A stretch of DNA of 57,279 nt from Rhizobacter sp. (GTDB taxonomy: Bacteria; Pseudomonadota; Gammaproteobacteria; Burkholderiales; Burkholderiaceae_C), in contig JAMLIM010000013.1 in assembly GCA_023954175.1 (NCBI GenBank), positions 1 to 57,279 of the forward strand, read 5' to 3'. Both the position numbers and the translations under genes were made by a program. Shown here in pieces: positions 15,860 through 24,579 of the stretch. Positions within the stretch are counted from its first letter, which is position 1; the number at the start of each line of letters is the position of its first letter. Under the pieces are notes generated by a model, which did not search any database, was not told where the DNA came from, and worked only from the letters and a program-made list of their open reading frames with translations.

Positions 15860-16171
15860 TCAGCGTTGGACCTTGCCCAGCAATTCCTGCGCGTTGGCGA
15901 TCAGCTTGTCGGCGATCACCTCGGCGTTCACCTTGAAGCGTCCTTCGGCGATGCTTTGCGCGATGCGCTCGACCTTCGCCGCGTCCAGCTCCGCCGGGGC
16001 GGCACTCGTGCGCAGGCTCGCGGCGGTGGACGACAGTTCGACCTTCGCGCCTTGCGACGCGACCAGGCCGGGTGCCGCTTTCGGGCCGCCTTCGGCGGGT
16101 GCCCGCGTCAAGGGCGCGCCGGGCCCCGGTTCCACGGGGACCGCGGGTGGAAGCGGATTGTTTATTTTCAT
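15860..16171 (-). CDS. flgM: Anti-sigma-28 factor FlgM
   Basis: This 103-aa protein binds and inhibits FliA until the hook is complete, then is exported through the hook-basal body. The N-terminal half is disordered, Pro/Ala-rich (NNPLPPAVPVEPGP). The C-terminal half carries the sigma-binding helices: VELSSTAASLR, then AKVERIAQSIAEGRFKVNAE and ADKLIANAQELL, a good match to the family. The ATG is preceded by AAGGAGC. It lies downstream of flgA on the same strand and has its own sigma-28 promoter about 100 bases upstream, giving the usual autoregulated loop. Confidence 0.92.
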   Translation of the reverse strand: MKINNPLPPAVPVEPGPGAPLTRAPAEGGPKAAPGLVASQGAKVELSSTAASLRTSAAPAELDAAKVERIAQSIAEGRFKVNAEVIADKLIANAQELLGKVQR

Positions 16172-16270
16172 GGCGTGCTCCTTCGTGTCGCCCGAGCCTT
16201 GTCGATGCCCTGACGGCAGCAGTGCCGCTCTCGGGGGTGACGCAGGGTGCGCGTCATCAACATGCAGGCT

Positions 16271-16297
16271 GTATCGGACGCATTCGCGGCGACTTTA
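16271..16297 (-). promoter_or_regulatory. Sigma-28 (FliA) promoter of flgMN
   Basis: On the minus strand the sequence reads TAAAGTCG, 11 bases, then TCCGATAC. This matches the FliA consensus TAAAGTTT-N11-GCCGATAA at 12 of 16 positions with exact spacing. It lies about 100 bases upstream of flgM in the gap after flgA. This is the expected class III control of the anti-sigma factor and the chaperone. Confidence 0.8.
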
Positions 16298-16334
16298 GCG
16301 TCGCGGTGCGAATTCGAAGGCAACGCGGCCATCG

Positions 16335-17144
16335 TTACAAATCGATCTCGATGCGCCGTTCGGCGACCGGCTGGCCGACGACGATGCGCCCGCTCTCGGT
16401 GCGCACCCGGGCCGCCTGGCCCTCGAGGCCGGGGCCCAGCGCCTGGCCTTCGGAGCTGACCCGAAAGCCCGGCCCGATGGCGGAGATCTGCACCGTCTCG
16501 CCGGCGGCGAACCACTGGCGTCGGCGCAGGTCGGTGGCGCGCACGCTCTGGCCCGGGGTCAGCGGGCGCGCGAGCGTGCGGCCGACGGCGTCGTCGAGCC
16601 TGACGATCGCCGCGCCGCGCTCGGCCAGGTTGACCTCGGCGGTTTGCAGATCGGCGGCCGTGAGCACCGCGCCGGCCGGCAGCGCGGCGGCGCTCGTGAT
16701 GCCGGGGCCGAAAACGTTGACGGTCAGCGGCAGGTAGACGTTCCAGGGCGTCACGCCCTGCGTGCAGCGCAGGCCGATGCGGGTGCGGCCCCACAGGCGC
16801 GCGCCGGTCGGCAGATAGGGTTCGATGCGATCGCAATGCGCGAGCCGCAGGCGCGGGTCAAGCTTGCCGACCTCGACTTCGAGCCGCATGCCGGGCAGGG
16901 CGCCGCCTTCGAGCGCGAACTGGCGCACCTGTTGCGAGATGGCGGCGCCGAGGCTCGCCGCGGTGTCGTCGGCGGCAGGCGCGGCCGCCGTCGAGGGCGC
17001 CGTCGTGCCCGTGGCGCCCGCCGGCCCGGCAACGGCGATCAGCGCCAGCGTGACGAGCGCGAGGATGAGCCAGGCCAGCAAGATGCGCAGATCACCCTGC
17101 AGGCGATGTGAGCGATCGGGAGTCGGAATTCGGGTGTAGGCCAC
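16335..17144 (-). CDS. flgA: Flagellar basal body P-ring formation protein FlgA
   Basis: FlgA is the periplasmic chaperone for assembly of the FlgI P-ring. The 269-aa product has a hydrophobic export segment at about residues 20-42 and an Ala/Thr/Pro-rich linker. The SAF-type domains follow: HCDRIEPYLPTGARLWGRTR, then LPAGAVLTAADLQTAEVNLA and TPGQSVRATDLRRRQWFAAG, and the end is VGQPVAERRIEIDL, typical of FlgA. The start is a GTG at 17144, because no ATG precedes the export signal. It is transcribed divergently from flgB across a 180-base gap that must hold both early flagellar promoters. Confidence 0.94.
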   Translation of the reverse strand: MAYTRIPTPDRSHRLQGDLRILLAWLILALVTLALIAVAGPAGATGTTAPSTAAAPAADDTAASLGAAISQQVRQFALEGGALPGMRLEVEVGKLDPRLRLAHCDRIEPYLPTGARLWGRTRIGLRCTQGVTPWNVYLPLTVNVFGPGITSAAALPAGAVLTAADLQTAEVNLAERGAAIVRLDDAVGRTLARPLTPGQSVRATDLRRRQWFAAGETVQISAIGPGFRVSSEGQALGPGLEGQAARVRTESGRIVVGQPVAERRIEIDL

Positions 17145-17324
17145 GCCGCCACTTTAGGACGCGGGCAGCACCGCGAAGGGCGCGAACTGGCGGCGTTTGC
17201 GCCCGCTGTTCGCGCTTATGTTCGCCGCGGTGCCGGCCAACAATGACCTGACGCGGACCCCTTCCCGGCCCGTTTTGCAAAGTCCGGCCCCGCTCGCGGG
17301 GGCCGCCAGCCAAGGACAGGCAAC

Positions 17325-17735
17325 ATGCTCAACCGCCTCACCGACACGCTCGACTTCCAGGCCCAGGCGCTGACGCTGCGCTCGGAGCGCCAGCAGCTGC
17401 TCGCGAGCAACATCGCGAACGCCGACACGCCGGGCTACGTGGCGCGCGACATGAACTTCTCGCAGGCCCTGCAACGCGCGACCGGCGCCTTGCCCGCCGC
17501 GCGCACGCTGGCAGCGACGCAGCCGGGCCACATCGGCACTGGAGCCGGTGCCGGCGCCGGTGCGGGTGCCGACCTGGTCTACGCCACGCAGAGCCAGAGC
17601 AATCTCGACCGCAACACGGTCGACATGGACCGCGAACGCGCGAGCTTTGCCGACAACGCGCTGCGCTACGAGGCGACGCTGCGTTTCATCAACTCGCACG
17701 TGCGCACGATGACGAGCGCGATCACCGGCCAGTAG
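17325..17735 (+). CDS. flgB: Flagellar basal body rod protein FlgB
   Basis: FlgB is a proximal rod subunit exported without a signal peptide. The 136-aa protein shows the rod motif SNIANADTPGYVARDMNF at about residues 27-45 and the C-terminal heptad segment (ADNALRYEATLRFINSHVR). Between them, residues about 72-84 form a short Gly/Ala run (GTGAGAGAGAG), an expansion of near-identical codons not common in FlgB. It opens the flgBCDEFGHIJKL operon. AAGGA precedes the ATG, and a small GC hairpin (17286-17304) lies in the leader. Confidence 0.95.
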   Translation: MLNRLTDTLDFQAQALTLRSERQQLLASNIANADTPGYVARDMNFSQALQRATGALPAARTLAATQPGHIGTGAGAGAGAGADLVYATQSQSNLDRNTVDMDRERASFADNALRYEATLRFINSHVRTMTSAITGQ

Positions 17736-17764
17736 ACCGCGCCGCAGCAGCAGGAGTCCTCCTC

Positions 17765-18184
17765 ATGTCGATGTTCTCGATCTTCAATGTCTCGGGCAGC
17801 GCGGTCAGCGCGCAGGCGCAGCGCCTCAACGTCGTCGCCAGCAACCTGGCGAACGCAGACACGGTGGCCGGCCCCGACGGCCAGGCCTACAAGGCGCGCC
17901 AGGTGGTGTTCCAGACCTTGCTGATGGGCAACGCCGGCCAGCCCGACGGCTCGGCCGGCGTGGAGGTGACGCAGATCACCGAGGACCAGACCCCGGGGCG
18001 CCGCGTGCACGACCCGAAGCACCCGCAAGCCGACGCCGACGGCTACGTGACCTTCTCCAACGTCAACGCGGTCGAGGAGATGGTCAACATGATCTCGGCC
18101 TCGCGTTCGTACCAGAACAACATCGACGTCATGAACACCGCCAAGACGCTGCTGCAGAAGACGCTGCAGATGGGTCAGTCCTGA
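17765..18184 (+). CDS. flgC: Flagellar basal body rod protein FlgC
   Basis: This 139-aa proximal rod subunit begins MSMFSIFNVSGSAVSAQAQR, the standard FlgC start, followed by the SNLANADTV motif and YKARQVVFQTLL. It ends with the conserved NAVEEMVNMISASRSYQNN segment and a polymerisation helix. It lies 29 bases after flgB and 72 bases before flgD, in the usual order. Length and motifs are normal. AGGAGTCC precedes the ATG. Confidence 0.96.
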   Translation: MSMFSIFNVSGSAVSAQAQRLNVVASNLANADTVAGPDGQAYKARQVVFQTLLMGNAGQPDGSAGVEVTQITEDQTPGRRVHDPKHPQADADGYVTFSNVNAVEEMVNMISASRSYQNNIDVMNTAKTLLQKTLQMGQS

Positions 18185-18256
18185 GCGCGCGGACCGACCC
18201 CGCTGACCGATCCCGCTGACTCGCCCCGTTAACGACACCCCAACCGAAGGCACGCC

Positions 18257-18901
18257 ATGACCGTCTCCTCCGTCAGCCAGGCCTCGAAGGCCGTCGAACC
18301 GGCAGCGGCCATCGCATCGGCCGATGTCGCCAGCGCCGATCGCTTCCTCAAGCTGCTCGTCGCGCAGATGCAGAACCAGGACCCGCTCAGCCCGATGGAC
18401 AACGCGCAGGTCACGAGCCAGATGGCGCAGATCAATACCGTGACCGGCATCGAGAAGCTCAACACGACGGTGCAGGGCCTGTCCAGCCAGTTCGTGCAGA
18501 TGCAGGCGCTGCAGGGCGCGGGACTCGTCGGCCACGACGTCGTCGTGCCCGGCAACCTGCTCGCGATCACCGACGGCTTCGGCCAGGGCGGCTTCGATCT
18601 CTCCGGCCCGGCCGACAGCGTGAAGGTCGAGATCCTTGCCGCCAACGGGCAGGTGGCCGACACGATCAACCTCGGCGCGCAATCCAGCGGCCTGCACAGC
18701 TTTGCCTGGCCGTCCGGCACCGCCGACGACAGCAGCGGGCTCAAGTTCCGCGTCGTCGCCAAGAGCGGCGCGCTCGAGCGCAGCGTGACGCCGCTGATGC
18801 GCGACCGCGTCGCCGCCGTGAGCATGGGTGGCGACGCGCTGGTGCTCGAACTCGCACGCAGCGGCAGCGTGCCCTACGCGAACGTCAAGTCCTTCAACTG
18901 A
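18257..18901 (+). CDS. flgD: Flagellar hook assembly (scaffold/capping) protein FlgD
   Basis: FlgD caps the growing hook and is discarded after assembly. The 214-aa product has the export and cap-forming N-terminus with the family signature FLKLLVAQMQNQDPLSPMDN at about residues 30-50 and TSQMAQINTVTGIEKLN just after. A C-terminal FlgD Ig/Tudor-like domain covers about residues 85-210. It lies between flgC and flgE as in nearly all proteobacteria. Nothing unusual is visible. Confidence 0.95.
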   Translation: MTVSSVSQASKAVEPAAAIASADVASADRFLKLLVAQMQNQDPLSPMDNAQVTSQMAQINTVTGIEKLNTTVQGLSSQFVQMQALQGAGLVGHDVVVPGNLLAITDGFGQGGFDLSGPADSVKVEILAANGQVADTINLGAQSSGLHSFAWPSGTADDSSGLKFRVVAKSGALERSVTPLMRDRVAAVSMGGDALVLELARSGSVPYANVKSFN

Positions 18902-18945
18902 TCCCCTGTCACTGATTCAGTCCTTCAACCCGAAAAGGATTCCCC

Positions 18946-20217
18946 ATGAGCTTCCAGCAAGGTCTCTCCGGTCTGAACGCATCGAGCAAGAACCTCGAGG
19001 TCATCGGCAACAACGTGGCCAACGCCAACACGATCGGCGCCAAGTCCTCGCGCGCCGAGTTCGCCGACATGTACGCGACGGCGATGAACGGCGCGGGCTC
19101 GACCGGCGCCGGCATCGGCGTGAGCGTCGGCGCGGTGTCGCAGCAGTTCACGCAGGGCAGCATCACGAGCACCGGCAACCCGATGGACCTGGCGATCAAT
19201 GGCGCCGGCTTCTTCCAGGTGCGCGACACGAGCAACCAGGTGCTCTACACGCGCAACGGCCAGTTCAAGCTCGACAAGGACGGCTACGTCGTCAACAACC
19301 AGCTGCAAAAGCTGATGGGCTACCCGGCCAACGCGCAAGGCGTCGTGCAGCCGGGGCAGGCGTCGCCGATCCAGCTGCCGACGGCCGGCATCAACCCGAA
19401 CGCCACGTCGCGCATCGATGTCGAGATGAACCTCGACGCACGCGCCGCCGTGACGCTGCCGCCGTCGGGCCCGCAGATCGACTTCGGCGATGCGACGACC
19501 TACAACAACGCGACCTCGATGACGATCTACGACGCCAAGGGGCAGGATGTCGCGCTGACCTACTACTTCCAGAAGGCCGGCACCGACAGCTGGAACGTCT
19601 ACGTTGCGGCCAACGGCACGTCGATCCTCGACAACGGCGGCACGCCGCCGGTGCCGCAGCCGGTGACGACGATCCAGTTCCCGGTCGACGGCGGCACACC
19701 GATCTCGCCGGTCGGCGCCGTCTCGATCGACATTCCTGTGACGACCAACTCGGTCGGCGCCGAGACGGTGCCGATCAGCGGCATCGGGCTGCACCTGGGT
19801 GGCGCGTCGCAGTACGGCTCGCAGTTTGGCGTCACGAGCCTGTCGCAGGACGGCTTTGCGGCCGGCACGCTGACCGGCGTCAACGTCGAGGACGACGGCG
19901 TGCTGCTGGCGCGCTACTCGAACGGCCAGTCGCGGCCAGCGGGCCAGCTGGAGCTTGCGAACTTTCGCAATCCGCAGGGCCTGCAGCCGCTCGGCGGCAA
20001 TGCCTGGGCGCGCAGCTACAGCTCCGGCACGCCGGTCCTCGGGGTGCCGGCGGACGGCAACCTGGGCGTCCTGCAGTCCGGGGCGCTCGAGGAAAGCAAC
20101 GTCGACCTGACCGGTGAGCTCGTCAACATGATCACCGCGCAGCGCCTGTATCAGGCCAACGCACAGACGATCAAGACGCAGGACCAGGTGCTGCAGACGC
20201 TGGTCAACCTGCGCTGA
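18946..20217 (+). CDS. flgE: Flagellar hook protein FlgE
   Basis: This is the structural protein of the hook. The 423-aa product starts MSFQQGLSGLNASSKNLEVI with the rod-type motif NNVANANTIGAKSSRAEFAD. It contains the FlgE D1/D2 region (VLYTRNGQFKLDKDGYVVNN, MTIYDAKGQDVALTYYFQKA) and ends with the conserved GELVNMITAQRLYQANAQTI and QVLQTLVNLR. The length is near the enterobacterial hook protein length. A GGAT-type ribosome site precedes the ATG. Confidence 0.97.
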   Translation: MSFQQGLSGLNASSKNLEVIGNNVANANTIGAKSSRAEFADMYATAMNGAGSTGAGIGVSVGAVSQQFTQGSITSTGNPMDLAINGAGFFQVRDTSNQVLYTRNGQFKLDKDGYVVNNQLQKLMGYPANAQGVVQPGQASPIQLPTAGINPNATSRIDVEMNLDARAAVTLPPSGPQIDFGDATTYNNATSMTIYDAKGQDVALTYYFQKAGTDSWNVYVAANGTSILDNGGTPPVPQPVTTIQFPVDGGTPISPVGAVSIDIPVTTNSVGAETVPISGIGLHLGGASQYGSQFGVTSLSQDGFAAGTLTGVNVEDDGVLLARYSNGQSRPAGQLELANFRNPQGLQPLGGNAWARSYSSGTPVLGVPADGNLGVLQSGALEESNVDLTGELVNMITAQRLYQANAQTIKTQDQVLQTLVNLR

Positions 20218-20299
20218 TGAACGCTTTCGCCGACGCCGTTTGGCTCGCGCGCGATGCAGCGCGCGGCGCGACGCGTCCGGACGAAGAAGGGGCGATCGC

Positions 20300-21025
20300 A
20301 TGGACCGCATGATCTATCTGTCGATGAGCGGCGCCAAGGCGGCGATGCAGCGCCAGGAGTCGCTCGCCAACAACCTGGCAAACGCCTCGACCACCGGCTT
20401 TCGCGCCGAGATGCAGGCGTTTCGCTCGGTGCCCGTGCTGGGCAGCGGCGCGAGCACGCGCGTGTTCTCGCTCGAGACGACGATCGGCCACAGCGACACA
20501 CCGGGGCCGATCGCGGCGACGGGGCGCAACCTCGACGTCGCCGTCAAGGGCGACAGCTGGCTCGCGGTGCAGGCGCTCGACGGCACCGAGGCCTACACGC
20601 GCGCCGGCTCGCTCGACCTCAGCGCGGACGGTACGCTCGTCACGCGCAGCGGCCTGCAGGTGCTGAGCGACGGCGGCCCGATCCAGCTGCCGCCCAACAG
20701 CGAGGCGAGCGTGGCGACGGACGGCTCGATCAGCGCGCGGCTGCCCAACGGCACGTCGAGCGTGGTCGGCAAGTTGAAGCTCGTCACGCCCGAGACGCCG
20801 CTGCTGCGCGGCGCCGACGGCCTCTTTCGCGGCATCGGCGGCGACCCGCTCGATGCCGACCCGCTGGCCCGCGTGCAGGACGGCGCGCTCGAAGGCTCGA
20901 ACGTGAGCCCGGTCGAGAACATGGTGGCGATGATCGCCGCCGCGCGCCAGTTCGAGGCGCAGATGAAGCTGATGCAGACCGCCGAGGCCGACGAGAAGGC
21001 GGCCTCGCAACTGCTGAGCCCCTGA
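20300..21025 (+). CDS. flgF: Flagellar basal body rod protein FlgF
   Basis: FlgF is a proximal rod subunit. The 241-aa protein begins [20 protein letters not shown] with the [19 protein letters not shown] motif and ends [20 protein letters not shown], then an [12 protein letters not shown] helix. The ATG at 20300 is preferred over an upstream in-frame codon at 20240, because GAAGGGG precedes it and all homologues start at MDRMIY. It follows flgE after 82 bases and precedes flgG after 35. Confidence 0.96.
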   Translation: MDRMIYLSMSGAKAAMQRQESLANNLANASTTGFRAEMQAFRSVPVLGSGASTRVFSLETTIGHSDTPGPIAATGRNLDVAVKGDSWLAVQALDGTEAYTRAGSLDLSADGTLVTRSGLQVLSDGGPIQLPPNSEASVATDGSISARLPNGTSSVVGKLKLVTPETPLLRGADGLFRGIGGDPLDADPLARVQDGALEGSNVSPVENMVAMIAAARQFEAQMKLMQTAEADEKAASQLLSP

Positions 21026-21060
21026 TTCCCCGCGCCCGCGGGCGCACAAGGAGAAGCGTG

Positions 21061-21843
21061 ATGATGCGTTCGCTGTGGATTTCGAAGACCGGCATGGAGG
21101 CCCAGCAGACCCAGCTGGACACCATCTCGAACAACCTCGCCAACGCGTCGACCAACGGCTACAAGAAGTCGCACGCGGTGTTCGAGGACCTGATGTACCA
21201 GAACCTGCGCCAGGTCGGCGCCAACAGCTCGGAGCAGACGACGCTGCCGACCGGGCTGCAGGTGGGCCTGGGCACGCGCGCCGTCGCGACCGCGCGCAAT
21301 TTCTCGCAGGGCAACCTGCAGCAAAGCGGCAACGCGCTCGACGTCGCGGTGCGCGGCAACGGCTTCTTCCAGGTGCAGATGCCCGACGGCACGGTCGGCT
21401 ACACGCGCGATGGGTCGCTGCAGGTCGATGCGCAGGGCGTGCTGGTGACGAACAACGGCTACGCGGTGCAGCCCGGCATCACGATCCCGGTCGGCGCGCA
21501 GGGCGTGACGATCGCGCCGGATGGCACCGTGACGGCGATGCTGTCGGGCCAGACGGCGCCGCAAAGCCTCGGCCAGATCCAGCTTGCAAGCTTCGTCAAT
21601 CCGGCCGGCCTGGAGCCGAAGGGGCAGAACATCTTCACCGAAACCTCGGCCTCGGGCACGCCGAGCGCCGGCGCGCCCGGGCTCAACGGGCTGGGCGCAT
21701 TGCAACAGGGCTTCGTCGAGACGTCCAACGTCAACGTGGTCGAGGAACTCGTCTCGATGATCCAGACGCAGCGCGCCTACGAGCTCAACTCGAAGGCGAT
21801 CCAGACTTCCGACCAGATGCTGCAAAAGCTCGGCCAGCTCTGA
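21061..21843 (+). CDS. flgG: Flagellar distal rod protein FlgG
   Basis: FlgG builds the distal rod. The 260-aa product begins [20 protein letters not shown] and has [20 protein letters not shown], then [34 protein letters not shown], and a C-terminal [20 protein letters not shown] helix. Length and all landmarks match the family exactly. GGAG sits upstream of the ATG. It is followed by flgH after 9 bases. Confidence 0.97.
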   Translation: MMRSLWISKTGMEAQQTQLDTISNNLANASTNGYKKSHAVFEDLMYQNLRQVGANSSEQTTLPTGLQVGLGTRAVATARNFSQGNLQQSGNALDVAVRGNGFFQVQMPDGTVGYTRDGSLQVDAQGVLVTNNGYAVQPGITIPVGAQGVTIAPDGTVTAMLSGQTAPQSLGQIQLASFVNPAGLEPKGQNIFTETSASGTPSAGAPGLNGLGALQQGFVETSNVNVVEELVSMIQTQRAYELNSKAIQTSDQMLQKLGQL

Positions 21844-21852
21844 GACCGCGCC

Positions 21853-22554
21853 ATGCGATTTTCCGTTTCGTCTTGCTCATCTCTTTCGCGTGCCGCGCTG
21901 TTCGCCGCGGCGGCCCTGGTGTTGTCCGGTTGCCAGGCGCTCAACAGCCCGCCGCCAGTCGACATCGCGCAGCCGACCGCGGTGCGCGTCCTGCCGCGCC
22001 AGACGCCGGTCGCAGCCAACGGCGCGATCTACCAGGCCGGCCAGTACCGCCCGCTGTTCGAGGACTATCGCGCCCGCATGGTCGGCGACACGCTCACGGT
22101 GCTGATCGTCGAGCGTGTGAGCGCGAGCCAGAAGTCCAACAGCTCGGTCGACAAGAGCGGAAAGATGGAAGGCTCGGTCACCGCGCTGCCGATGTTCTCG
22201 CTCAACTCCTTCAACCGCGCGTCGGCCGCCGGGTCGTCCGAGAACACCTTCGCCGGCAAGGGCAGCACCGATACCGCGAACAACTTCAACGGCTCGATCA
22301 ACGCGAGCGTCGTCGAGGTGCTGCCCAACGGACACCTCGTGATCGCGGGTGAGAAGCAGATCGGCGTCAACAACAACGTCGACGTGCTGCGCTTCTCGGG
22401 GCAGGTCGATCCGCTGATGATCCAGCCGGGCAACATCGTCGCGTCGGCGCAGATCGCGAATGCGCGCATCGAGCACCGCGGGCGCGGTCAGGCCGCAGAG
22501 GCGCAGGGAATTGGCTGGTTGTCGCGCGTCTTTTTGAGCATTGCGCCGTTCTAG
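21853..22554 (+). CDS. flgH: Flagellar L-ring lipoprotein FlgH
   Basis: FlgH forms the outer-membrane L-ring around the rod. The 233-aa product has a lipoprotein signal with lipobox LSGC (cysteine near residue 27), followed by the conserved LFEDYRARMVGDTLTVLIVE segment, which is diagnostic of FlgH, and by the KGSTDTANNFNGSINASVVE and NGHLVIAGEKQIGVNN motifs. The C-terminus GWLSRVFLSIAPF is typical. It lies 9 bases after flgG. Nothing is unusual. Confidence 0.96.
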   Translation: MRFSVSSCSSLSRAALFAAAALVLSGCQALNSPPPVDIAQPTAVRVLPRQTPVAANGAIYQAGQYRPLFEDYRARMVGDTLTVLIVERVSASQKSNSSVDKSGKMEGSVTALPMFSLNSFNRASAAGSSENTFAGKGSTDTANNFNGSINASVVEVLPNGHLVIAGEKQIGVNNNVDVLRFSGQVDPLMIQPGNIVASAQIANARIEHRGRGQAAEAQGIGWLSRVFLSIAPF

Positions 22555-22595
22555 CGCGGCCCAGAATCGAAGCGCACCCCAGAGACCCTTCGCCC

Positions 22596-23726
22596 ATGCA
22601 ACCGACCGATCGTTTCATCCGCTGGATCGTCAGCCTCGGCGCGCTCGCCGCGAGCGCCGCGCTGTGGTGGCCGCTGCCGTCGCACGCGATGCGCGTCAAG
22701 GAGGTGGCGACGGTGCAGGGCGTGCGCAGCAACGCGCTCGTCGGTTACGGCCTCGTGATGGCGCTCGACGGCACCGGCGACTCGAGCACCGGCGTCCCGT
22801 TCCTGCCGCAGAGCATGATCGCGCTGCTGCAGCAAAACGGCGTCACCGTGCCGCAGGGCGTGAACATGCAGCTCAAGAACGTCGCCACGGTGATGGTGAC
22901 GGCGCAATTGCCGCCCTTCGCGCGGCCCGGGCAGACGATCGACGTCACCGTCTCGTCGATGGGCAATGCCAAGTCGCTGCGCGGCGGTACCCTGATCTCG
23001 ACGCCCCTGCGCGGCGCCGACGGCCAGATCTACGCGATGGCGCAGGGCAGCCTGCTCGTCGGCGGCGCGGGCGCGGCGGCGGGCGGCTCGAAGGTGCAGG
23101 TCAACAGCCTGAACGCCGGGCGCGTGCCGGACGGTGCCACGGTCGAGCGCAGCGTGCCGACCTCGATCGCGCAGGGCGATTCGCTCCAGCTCGACCTGAG
23201 CGCGAGCGACTTCAACACCGCGCGCGAAGTGGCGCGCGTCATCAACCGCAAGATGGGCGACGGCGTCGCCCAGGCGCTCGACGGGCGCAGCGTGCGCGTG
23301 CGCGTGCCGGAATCGGCCGAGGCGCGCGTCGCCTTCATGGCCGATGTCGAGAACCTGCAGCTCGAGCTCGCGCCGCCGTCGGCCAAGATCATCCTCAACG
23401 GGCGCACCGGCTCGATCGTGATGAACGAGTCCGTCACGCTCGCGGCGTGCGCGGTGGCGCACGGCAACCTGGCTGTCGTCATCAGTTCGACGCCGATCGT
23501 GAGCCAGCCCGCGCCGTTCGCGCGCGGCCGCACCGTCGTCTCCGAGCAGGCGGACATCCAGATCCGCGCGCAGCCAGGTTCGGTGATCGAGATGCCGGCC
23601 GGCGCCAAGCTCGCCGATGTCGTCAAGGCGCTCAATTCACTCGGTGCGACGCCGCAGGATCTGCTGGCGATCCTGCAGGCGATGAAGTCGTCCGGCGCGT
23701 TGAACGCCGAGATCGAGGTCATCTGA
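22596..23726 (+). CDS. flgI: Flagellar P-ring protein FlgI
   Basis: FlgI forms the periplasmic P-ring bushing. The 376-aa precursor has a signal peptide of about 34 residues ending near SHA, then the family landmarks MRVKEVATVQGVRSNALVGY, GTGDSSTGVPFLPQSM, NVATVMVTAQLPPFARPGQ and TVSSMGNAKSLRGGTL. The C-terminus VVKALNSLGATPQDLLAILQ followed by MKSSGAL is typical. Its stop overlaps the flgJ start by one base (TGATG), so translation is coupled. FlgA from the divergent gene assists its assembly. Confidence 0.97.
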   Translation: MQPTDRFIRWIVSLGALAASAALWWPLPSHAMRVKEVATVQGVRSNALVGYGLVMALDGTGDSSTGVPFLPQSMIALLQQNGVTVPQGVNMQLKNVATVMVTAQLPPFARPGQTIDVTVSSMGNAKSLRGGTLISTPLRGADGQIYAMAQGSLLVGGAGAAAGGSKVQVNSLNAGRVPDGATVERSVPTSIAQGDSLQLDLSASDFNTAREVARVINRKMGDGVAQALDGRSVRVRVPESAEARVAFMADVENLQLELAPPSAKIILNGRTGSIVMNESVTLAACAVAHGNLAVVISSTPIVSQPAPFARGRTVVSEQADIQIRAQPGSVIEMPAGAKLADVVKALNSLGATPQDLLAILQAMKSSGALNAEIEVI

Positions 23727-24565
23727 TGACGCCCAACGCAGTCGTCTCCACCGACGCGCTGCGTGCGCGCGCGGCGACCGACCCGCGCGCCGCCGTCAAG
23801 GAAGCGGCCAGGCAGTTCGAGGCCATCTTCATGCAGGAGCTGATGAAGAGCATGCGCCAGGCGACGCTCGCCTCGGGCATGCTTGACAACGCCGGCACCA
23901 AGCTCGGCAGCGAGATGCTCGACACCCAGTTCGCCACGCAGATGACGGGCATGCCCGGCGGCCTCAGCGATCTGATCGCACGTCAGCTCGAGCGCCAGAT
24001 GGGCACCCCGGCGACGGCTGCGCCAGCGGCAGCTTCGAAGCCGGTCGGCAGCGCGGCGCGTGCGGCCGACTTCAGCGCGCTCAACGGTCAGCAGCGCCAG
24101 GTCGCCTTCGTGCAGGCCCATCGCGAGGCGGCGCAGGAGGCGGAGGCGGCGACCGGCATCCCGGCCACCTTCATGCTCGCGCAGGCGGCGCATGAATCGG
24201 GCTGGGGCCAACGCGAGATCAGGAACGCCGACGGCAGCGCCGCAAACAATTTGTTCGGCATCAAGGCCGGCGCCGGCTGGAAGGGCGCGGTGGCAGAAGT
24301 CACGACGACCGAGTTCGTCGACGGCCAGGCGAAGAAGTCTGTGCAGCGCTTCCGGGCCTACGCGAGCGCGGCCGATTCGTTTCGCGACTACGCGCGGCTG
24401 ATGAACGAAAGCAGCCGTTACGCAAAAGTGCTCGAGGCCGGCGGCGACGCCAAGCGCTTCGCGCAGGGCCTGCAGGCGGCCGGATACGCGACCGATCCGG
24501 CCTACGCCGACAAGCTCGCGCGCGTCATCAACACCACCTTGCGCGTGCAGCGCATGGCGGTCTGA
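23726..24565 (+). CDS. flgJ: Flagellar rod-assembly protein / muramidase FlgJ
   Basis: FlgJ caps the rod during assembly and opens the peptidoglycan. The 279-aa protein has the N-terminal rod-binding domain (AARQFEAIFMQELMKSMRQA at about residues 28-47) and a C-terminal glucosaminidase-type domain from about 120 onward, with the catalytic region LAQAAHESGWGQREI and NNLFGIKAGAGWKG. Both domains are present, as in gamma- and betaproteobacteria. ATG 23726 overlaps the flgI stop by one base. A long open frame continues upstream of this ATG but is opposite-phase shadow of flgI. Confidence 0.96.
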   Translation: MTPNAVVSTDALRARAATDPRAAVKEAARQFEAIFMQELMKSMRQATLASGMLDNAGTKLGSEMLDTQFATQMTGMPGGLSDLIARQLERQMGTPATAAPAAASKPVGSAARAADFSALNGQQRQVAFVQAHREAAQEAEAATGIPATFMLAQAAHESGWGQREIRNADGSAANNLFGIKAGAGWKGAVAEVTTTEFVDGQAKKSVQRFRAYASAADSFRDYARLMNESSRYAKVLEAGGDAKRFAQGLQAAGYATDPAYADKLARVINTTLRVQRMAV

Positions 24566-24579
24566 ATGGGCTGACGGCG

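Noticed and set aside
17260-17281. Possible sigma-54 promoter before flgB (GGCCCG followed by TTTTGCA)
   Set aside because: The distance between the GG and GC elements is two bases too short and the -24 element lacks TGGCAC.
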